A stretch of DNA of 64,000 bases from Mycoplasma testudinis ATCC 43263. Its GTDB lineage: Bacteria; Bacillota_I; Bacilli_A; Mycoplasmatales; Mycoplasmoidaceae. The stretch covers positions 1-64,000 of the forward strand of contig NZ_JHXT01000002.1 of assembly GCF_000687795.1 (NCBI RefSeq), given 5' to 3'. The position numbers and the translations under genes were made by a program. How positions within the stretch are numbered: the stretch's first letter is position 1; each line of letters begins with the position of its first letter. This document shows positions 58,317 to 64,000 of this stretch, piece by piece. The notes under the pieces are model-generated. The model saw only the letters and a list, made by a program, of their open reading frames with translations. It did not search any database and was not told the DNA's origin.

Positions 58317-60008
58317 TTATAAATCAATTATCGTGGGCAAAATAATTGGTTTCTTATCAACAGATTTTTCAAATAGTTTGGTAATCCCTTTTTTCATATT
58401 AATTTTGAATTCGCGCATCTCACTCATTCCAATTTTGAAATTCTCTGATTTGCTTTTAATTTTTTCTAGATCTGCTATTGAAAGGCGAATGTAATGTTCC
58501 ATTTTTTCTTCTACTTCAGCCATTTTCTTAGAGTCATCAGAAATTCCTAAAATATTACTTTTAAACTCCTTCAAAAATTTACCGGTTTTTGCATTATAAA
58601 ATAAAGCAATTGTAATAACTCCATTTTCAGCCATTTGTTCGCGTTCAAATAAGATGCTTGCACCAACATCTTGAATTCCGGCAGAATCAACACATTTTTC
58701 TTGTAAAGAAATTTCTTTTGCGCCTTTATTAATGGTGCCGTTTAAAATGCTAATAATTTCCCCATTGTAGAGAATTTTTACCTGCTCTGTACTAATTCCT
58801 GTATGTTTAGCAACGGCAGTATACTTTAAAAAGTCTTTATATAACCCGCTGATTGGAATAACGTATTTAGGCTTCAACAAGTTTAGTAAATGTTTGTGAT
58901 CTTCATCTGAGGCTTGCATTGGGAAAACTTCATTAGTTAATTTAAAGTAATTTACATCATGCCGTGCAACATCATCCAGAATTCTTGCTTCAACAGCTTC
59001 ATATCCGGCTACCCGAGGGGTAATGAAAACAAATGTATCTTTTTGATTATAATGAATCTTTTCGTCTTCGTTGTTAGCTATCTTACTTAATTTTGCATAA
59101 AGTCTATATGGATTAGAAGTAATACAAATAATGGCATTATCAGATTTATCAATCTCACCAATTGGTAAAGTTAATAAATTTCGATTATTAAAAATTTTAT
59201 TACGAATTGTAGCTACAAAAATATTAATAAACGTGTGTGAATAGATAATAAAAGGACGTTGTTTTTGACGAGCCAATTGCCCTGCTGTCAAGATTGTATA
59301 AGCGTTAGAATCATAGCAAGCAATAAATACGCGACCTTTAGCGGAACTTACAATACGCTCCAAAATTGCTTTGGATTTATGGTTTGGGGCAGTAAAACCG
59401 GTATTCTTTCCAACTGCTCCAACCGCAACGATCAACAATAAAATATTAGTTCCTATTTTAGCTACAAGATCGTTTAATTGGCTTTCAAAAGCAAAGTTTT
59501 TATCATTAATAGTAATGAAGTCATCAATATAAACAACATGACCATCCTTCGTTTTAAAAGCAAAACCATATGATCAAGGCATAGATGAACATACTTTGAA
59601 TGGTAATACTTCAACATTACCGATTTTGAAATATTCCATAGCATCAAGAACAACAATCTTGATATTTTTCCCTGACATGTTTTGGGTTTTCTTTTCAATA
59701 ATTGTTTCAATTACTGTTTTTCCGATGATGCTAGTGTAGATTGGAATGCTACCTAAAGCTTGGAAAAGGTATTCAAGAGCACCAATATTATCATAAGTTG
59801 GATATCCAATCATGATTCCTCGAATGCGTTTTTTATTTTTTAACAATCAATCAAAATCAGGGATTAATTGTTTAACTCCAAGTAATGACGTTGTTGGTAC
59901 TAATGTTCCAGAATTAAAAATAAAAAGATCATCGCCAATTTCCAAGACGGAACAGTTTTTACCTCGTTCGTCTTGACCACCTAAAGCGAAAAAGTTGACT
60001 TTAGACAT
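58317..60008 (-). CDS. RNase J-like beta-CASP protein lacking the metal site
   Basis: A 563-residue protein that aligns with RNase J over its length: FFALGGQDERGKN, IPDFDWLLKNK, then the beta-CASP part and the C-terminal domain. The diagnostic HGHEDHIG motif, which binds the two zinc ions, is replaced by YPTYDNIG (residues 69-76). Other ligands are changed as well: the expected NHSIPD region reads VCSSMPWS and the late PVHGEY motif reads PISGLY. It therefore should be catalytically dead and may act as a structural partner of a real RNase J elsewhere, as RNase J2 does for J1 in some Firmicutes. It follows rpsO after a hairpin. Confidence 0.82.
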
Positions 60009-60097
60009 TTAATTACTCCTATTAAATTTAGCTACGGTATGCAAAATTTTTGATATTGTGTTTGTTTAAACGCAATCAGAGTAGTTCATATTAATAA

Positions 60098-60124
60098 ACA
60101 AAGCACATGCGATTTAGCATGTGC
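60098..60124 (-). terminator. hairpin after rpsO
   Basis: GCACATGC (60103-60110) and GCATGTGC (60117-60124) form a perfect 8-bp stem with a 6-base loop. Read leftward, a weak TTTGTTTATT tract follows. It may terminate or only attenuate, because the next gene has the same orientation. Confidence 0.65.
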
Positions 60125-60136
60125 ATTGGTAAAAAA

Positions 60137-60406
60137 TTAGCGGCGAATATTTAGACGTTTAATTAAATCACGATATGCTTCAAGATCGCGTTCTTGCAAA
60201 TAAGCAAGCAATCGCTTTCTTTTTGAAACTTTACTGTACAAACCACGTTTAGAAATAAAATCTTTTTTATTTGAAGCGAGATGTTCGGTAATTTGTTTGA
60301 TTTCATTAGTTAAAATTGAAACTTGAACAAAAACACTTCCAACATCTTTATCGTTGATTTTGTACTGATTAATTAAATCGGCTTTTTGAGTTTTAGTTAA
60401 AGCCAT
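60137..60406 (-). CDS. rpsO: 30S ribosomal protein S15
   Basis: An 89-residue primary 16S rRNA-binding protein of normal length. DVGSVFVQVSILTNEIKQIT, HLASNKKDFISKRGL and RKRLLAYL are the conserved stretches. AGG-rich sequence precedes the ATG. It is the first gene of the leftward series, followed after a hairpin by the RNase J-like gene. In other bacteria rpsO is often next to an RNA-processing gene (pnp), so this neighbour fits that habit. No S15 autoregulatory pseudoknot could be confirmed by eye. Confidence 0.97.
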   Translation of the reverse strand: MALTKTQKADLINQYKINDKDVGSVFVQVSILTNEIKQITEHLASNKKDFISKRGLYSKVSKRKRLLAYLQERDLEAYRDLIKRLNIRR

Positions 60407-60647
60407 ATTGCCTCCACATAATTTATATAAATAAAATTCGTCGTATAAACTACTGCGTTTAAATGCTTTAACATTATACTTAAAAAAGGCGAATTATTTG
60501 AAAATAAGTTGCTTTCTGTAAAGATTTTTGAAAATAATATGACTAAAAAATTATTTTAGAATATTCAAATTTGACAGTTTTTATAGATTAATATTTCATG
60601 AAATTACTTCTTTTTTAACAAAACTTTTGCTTGACACATCTTAAATC

Positions 60648-61877
60648 TTAAAGTGAACTCAAAGGAATTGCATAAATATTTTTATCTATGGGATATATGG
60701 AGTCAGTAATACATACTAATCCACAATTGCCTATTTGATACTGTTTGGACTGTAAAACATTAAATGCTTTTACATCTTTCAGATCATATTTAATTCCAGC
60801 TTTTACTTCAATAAAATGAAGTTTAGCATCTTTTAAGATAATTAAATCTATTTCGTTGAAATTATGATCTCTGTAATAATAAAAATTAGCACTTACCCCA
60901 TAAGCATTTGTATGGGTTTTAATTATTTCGTTCACAGCAAATGTTTCAATTAAACTACCAAATTGATTCGATTTAAGCAATGTTTTATGATTATCAAATT
61001 TATTTAAAAAACAAGCTAGTCCTGTATCTGTAAAATATATTTTTTGTCTTTTTGTTAAACGTTTTATAGCCGAAGAATCTATTCAGGGAGATAAAAGCAT
61101 AATTAATCCTGAGGCTTCTAAAATTTGAACTCAACTTGAAATGGTTTTTAAATCTACCCCTATCTTCGATGCGATGTTAGCATATACTAATTCATTACCT
61201 GTTTGTGCTGCAAGAATTTCAATAAATTTATAAAACAAATTTTCATTTTTAACTTTAGTAATTTCGTGTAAATCCTTACTAATGAAAGTTTCTACATAAC
61301 TTGTATAAAATTCTTTAGTATTTAATAGGGCATTTTTATGCAGTTCTGGATAAGATCCTTTATAAATAAGTTTAGCTAAACTATCTTGAGATAATGGTAA
61401 TATTCTTTTAGTGTTTACTATAGGGTTTATCTCAAAGGGAATTTCTTCGCGTTCATTAATTTCGCTAAATGACAAGCCGCTCATTTTTATGATTGCAATT
61501 CTTCCCGCAAGAGATTCGCTAACTCCTTTCATCAATGAAAATTGATGCGATCCAGTTAATATAAACATTCCATTTGCATTTTGATTTTTATAACGGTTTT
61601 CATTTACTAATGGGGCAATGTATTCGAAAAGTATTGGAGCTTTTTGAATTTCGTCAATAATTAAAGGAAAAGAATTAATTTTTAAAAAAAGTTCTGGGTC
61701 CTTAGTTGCTAATTCATAATTTGATCTAATTTCAAGAGAAACATATTTTCACTTTAGAGATTTATTCAATTCTAAACATAATGAAGACTTGCCAACTTGT
61801 CTTGGACCAGTAACCAAAACAACAGGGAATGTTTTCGTGCATTCAGTTATTCTCTTAGAAATTGTTCGTTTATACAT
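60648..61877 (-). CDS. AAA_14/DUF4143 ATPase
   Basis: A 409-residue protein in one frame with UGA as Trp. VTGPRQVGKSS at about 23-33 is the P-loop, PLIIDEIQKAP is Walker B and ILTGSHQFSLM is sensor 1. The C-terminal half is DUF4143, a nuclease-like fold with NEIDLIILKD and LHFIEVKAG. The family is widespread, often present in several copies and relics, and its cellular role is not settled. It is monocistronic. TATAAT at 61911-61906 lies about 30 bp upstream, and two palindromic repeats lie where a -35 would be. Start ATG 61877 gives the standard short helix before the P-loop. Confidence 0.9.
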
Positions 61878-61931
61878 AGTAATTCCAATCTGACTGAATG
61901 GAATAATTATAAATCATATTTGGGAAAATAT

Positions 61932-61975
61932 GGAATTCAATTCCAGATTTTACGGAATTCAATTCCGGATTTTAC
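61932..61975. repeat. two 22-bp direct repeats with a palindrome each, ATPase operator candidate
   Basis: GGAATTCAATTCC followed by (A/G)GATTTTAC occurs twice back to back (61932-61953 and 61954-61975) with one mismatch. Each 13-bp core is a palindrome around a central C. The first copy starts 20 bp upstream of the TATAAT box of the ATPase gene. Confidence 0.75.
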
Positions 61976-61982
61976 TGAATAG

Positions 61983-62865
61983 AATATTTATCGAATATTC
62001 AATTAATGTGTTCTAAAAGTATTAGAAAACATTTATTTATTAACAATAAGACTTCTTTTTTTTTATATAGTCCCGAAAACTAAAAAGGCCATAAATCAAC
62101 TCAAGCGGGACGTGTGAACTCTTTTTTATTTTGGGGGGATTTGTTTTGGGTAGTGTAAAAATACACGGCACACGTTAGGGACCCGAATACGAGGATCACT
62201 CTTTTCTGGGAACCACTTCTTCTTATTCTCAAGCTACAATACGGAGCACTTCTGTTTTGCTTGGGGGTAAGGGGGGAGCGGCTCCCAAGCCGAGAATATC
62301 TTATTCGAAACTTATAAGAAACTAATTAAACTAGATAACTATTAAATGAAATATCTCCTTATATCAATGTATAAATGTTTCCATCGTTTAGTTCACAGCG
62401 TACAGATTAATTATTCAAATATATACCTGTTTCTTACCCATACACCATCATAGTTGATTTTGAAGTTTAGCAACTATGCCTCACAACACAGAGTTTAATT
62501 TTCTGTACTTATCTTTTTTCTTTAAAAGGTAGTCTGCTTAATATGTGTTCGCATCTTATGGGTTTATATAATAAACCCCATAAGTATTCGAAACACGATA
62601 TGATAACGCAGAACGATACCATAATTAATTAAACAAGAATATAGATAACGATAAAGTTACTCTTTATGTTGTGAGGCACTTGTGAGAATATAAGCCACAA
62701 GATTCATTAAACGCTTCGGGACTATATTTAGATATATTCCCAAATTCGGTCATTTTGTGCATTGATTTCCAAAACCCAATCGCAAACCCGCTGCCGTAAT
62801 TCAATCTGTGTATTTATTAAAATTTTTATTCTAGAAAAAAATTATCCCCCTTATTTATTTAATCT
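61983..62865. other. gene-free, hairpin-rich, G-richer region (probable prophage end)
   Basis: About 880 bp with no frame on either strand. It is richer in G+C and in G-runs than the rest (for example GGGGGTAAGGGGGG at 62264-62277). Hairpins: GTCCCG/CGGGAC (62070-62075 with 62106-62111), GTGTA/TACAC near 62145-62158, CGGCT/AGCCG (62279-62292) and the 13-bp stem at 62555-62584. Its place just before small phage-type genes and a terminase suggests packaging or attachment sequence. No tRNA was found. Confidence 0.5.
62555..62584. repeat. strong inverted repeat upstream of the phage genes
   Basis: CTTATGGGTTTAT pairs with ATAAACCCCATAAG (one bulged C) around a 3-base loop. It has no T-run on either side, so it is not a standard terminator. 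Confidence 0.75.
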
Positions 62866-63087
62866 ATGACCTTAATTCGATTTCAATGAGAAAGACCAAC
62901 AGATAGTTCTAAAGTGTTAATTTTTAAAAGAACATTTTTTAAATGAATTTATAAGTTGATTTTTAAATTTAACAAAAATCGAGTTTTTGTTTTTCGGCTT
63001 AAAGATAAATTCGGAACAGTTTATTGTCTAGCTAAAATTAAAGAAATCAAAAAACATATTATCGAAATGATTTATTGAAATGAATAA
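62866..63087 (+). CDS. small basic protein, probable prophage gene
   Basis: A 73-residue, Lys/Phe-rich protein with no recognised domain; three Trp are UGA. The frame is confined to this size by the TAA at 63085. Its last 8 bp overlap the start of the next gene (ATGAATAA), a typical phage arrangement. First gene of the rightward set. Function unknown. Confidence 0.5.
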
Positions 63088-63391
63088 AATTCAAAGAAAA
63101 AATGCTGCTGATTCAGGAATTTCTCCAAAACTTTTTCGGATATTACGTTTGTTCTATATGCAAGTTTATTACTATTCGAAAATTAGGAAAATAACAATCG
63201 GAAATTTTGACAATTCTTTTGATTGAGGAATTGCAGCTGAAATAGAGTTAGAAAACGGTGAAAATCATTTTCACTGATTAGATCATAAAGACGATTGTTT
63301 TTCTATTCTTAAATGATGGATTGATGGTGATGCAACAGTTATTACTAAAGTTCGCAAATTTCAAAAAGAACTCAACATGGAAAAAAACTAA
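63080..63391 (+). CDS. hypothetical prophage protein
   Basis: A 103-residue protein rich in aromatic and acidic residues in its middle (ENGENHFHWLDHKDD), with several UGA Trp codons. No family recognised. It overlaps the previous gene by 8 bp and ends 1 bp before the next start, so the three are translated together. Function unknown. Confidence 0.55.
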
Positions 63392-63392
63392 T

Positions 63393-63626
63393 ATGAATGA
63401 TAAAGTTAAAAAATTGCTTACTAATTATTCTTTAGGACGTGCTCCTTATATCGGAGCAAACCCAAATGACAATTGAGAATTAATCTACATATCGCTTTAT
63501 CGTGCTTTTCGAAATGAAAATAAAGAAGGTTCATCCAGAAATTATCATTTGTATATTAGACAAAATTACATAAATTCAAAAATTTCTGATTATTACAAAA
63601 GAAAGAGAATATTAGATGATGATTAA
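63393..63626 (+). CDS. hypothetical prophage protein (possible terminase small subunit, interrupted)
   Basis: A 77-residue protein with a helical, basic layout (LYIRQNYINSK, then YYKRKRILDDD) that might bind DNA. After its TAA (63624) the same frame remains open to the TAG at 63744, and a -1 shift would extend it to 63817. Read as one, the 141-codon unit just before the large terminase has the place and size expected for a terminase small subunit. Whether the TAA is a real end or a mutation cannot be decided here. One UGA is read as Trp. Confidence 0.45.
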
Positions 63627-63671
63627 AAATATAACGTAAAGTTATTTTCAACCGAACAAGAAGACAACAAG

Positions 63672-63817
63672 ATGAAACTGTTGAAGTACTTTGACAAAGA
63701 ATTAGCTAATTGCCAAAATAAACAAATTAAAGCTGAAAAAAACTAGCTGAAATAGAAGCAAAAGAAAAATGAATTCAATCAATAATTGTTTCTTTAGAAT
63801 CTCAAAATAAAAAATAA
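63672..63817 (+). other. short helical frame with an A_AAA_AAC slippery heptamer
   Basis: From ATG 63672 the frame runs 24 codons to TAG 63744. The seven bases before the stop, A AAA AAC (63737-63743), are correctly phased as a -1 slippery site. Shifting gives LAEIEAKEKW and onward to TAA 63815, 48 residues of coiled-coil type. Either programmed frameshifting or a one-base deletion in a decayed gene would explain this. Confidence 0.35.
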
Positions 63818-63831
63818 ACATTAATTGATCA

Positions 63832-64000
63832 ATGACAAAAAAAATAAATAAACCACCAAAATTTACTGAAGAAAAACTAGCTGAGATATTGCACTACACA
63901 GATTTAGCTGCAAATCCAACTTTTGAAGCTTATAAATCAAAGGCTTTTTTCAAAATTTATTCTGGTGCAAAGGGTGTATCTAAATCTTTTGGAAATGCTG
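63832..64000 (+). CDS. phage terminase large subunit, N-terminus (cut by window edge)
   Basis: The first 56 residues of a protein that runs off the right edge. After a helical start (KFTEEKLAEILHYTDL), the segment FFKIYSGAKGVSKSFGNA has the P-loop of terminase large subunits (GAKGVSKS, like the GGRGSGKS type). Terminases are the ATPase/nuclease motors that pack DNA into phage heads. Position after small overlapping genes supports a prophage packaging module. Family call rests on about 20 residues and context. Confidence 0.62.
   Translation, partial: MTKKINKPPKFTEEKLAEILHYTDLAANPTFEAYKSKAFFKIYSGAKGVSKSFGNA

Noticed and set aside
61797-61982. 61-codon plus-strand frame over the ATPase start and its repeats
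   Set aside because: Antisense to the P-loop region of the ATPase; its sequence simply reads through the operator repeats.
62521-62600. tRNA-like fold at the strong hairpin
   Set aside because: No D-arm, no T-loop consensus and no acceptor pairing could be built around it.

Overview
The window comes from a wall-less mollicute (a Mycoplasma-type genome). It is very AT-rich, and UGA must be read as tryptophan: at least 25 of the genes below (uvrA, tkt, metG, tpiA, the P-type ATPase and others) are only intact if UGA is sense. Other mycoplasma marks are lipoproteins with a lipobox, a membrane-anchored EEP nuclease, a DUF31/MIP-type serine protease, a CIRCE element before dnaJ, a DUF5378-type membrane protein and no cell-wall genes. 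The species cannot be named from the sequence alone.

Layout. 1-9000: the end of an unknown gene, a surface serine protease lipoprotein, a PLD-nuclease/helicase/DUF3427 protein and two aldo/keto reductase paralogs. 9100-11650: three genes for unrecognised, mostly membrane, proteins behind a promoter-like region in which 83 A residues separate TTGACA from TAAAAT. 11750-21350: a purine permease, an ATPase relic, then a nucleoside-salvage/glycolysis cluster read leftward in the order deoD, deoC, deoA, cdd, phosphohexomutase, tpiA, gpmI. This cluster takes nucleosides to ribose/deoxyribose phosphates and triose phosphates. 21476-24347: a tandem-SDR protein and an EEP nuclease. 24357-32618: ATPase relic, Ca-type P-ATPase, galU, a PEBP-fold lipoprotein, metG and two small membrane/coiled-coil proteins. 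32803-42361: dnaJ, a SWIM-SNF2 helicase, a His-rich MFS carrier, an M20 amidohydrolase, a dead IS256-type transposase and a DUF5378-like protein. 42353-49929: EzrA-like protein, APC permease, transketolase, a minimal OLD-type ATPase/TOPRIM protein and a Nudix hydrolase.

49345-60406 is a long leftward gene string: rpsO, an RNase J-like protein, an FtsK-like protein, an 892-residue helical protein, uvrA, nitroreductase, Nudix. The RNase J-like and FtsK-like proteins have lost key catalytic residues, and the helical protein has no recognisable active site, so the string joins probable pseudoenzymes to intact repair and redox genes. 60648-61877 is an AAA/DUF4143 ATPase with two 22-bp direct repeats, each carrying a 13-bp palindrome, at its promoter.

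From about 62000 to the right edge the sequence changes character: about 880 bp of G-richer, hairpin-rich DNA without genes, then small overlapping rightward genes and the start of a terminase large subunit. This is probably the left end of a prophage that continues beyond the window. No tRNA, rRNA or CRISPR was seen.
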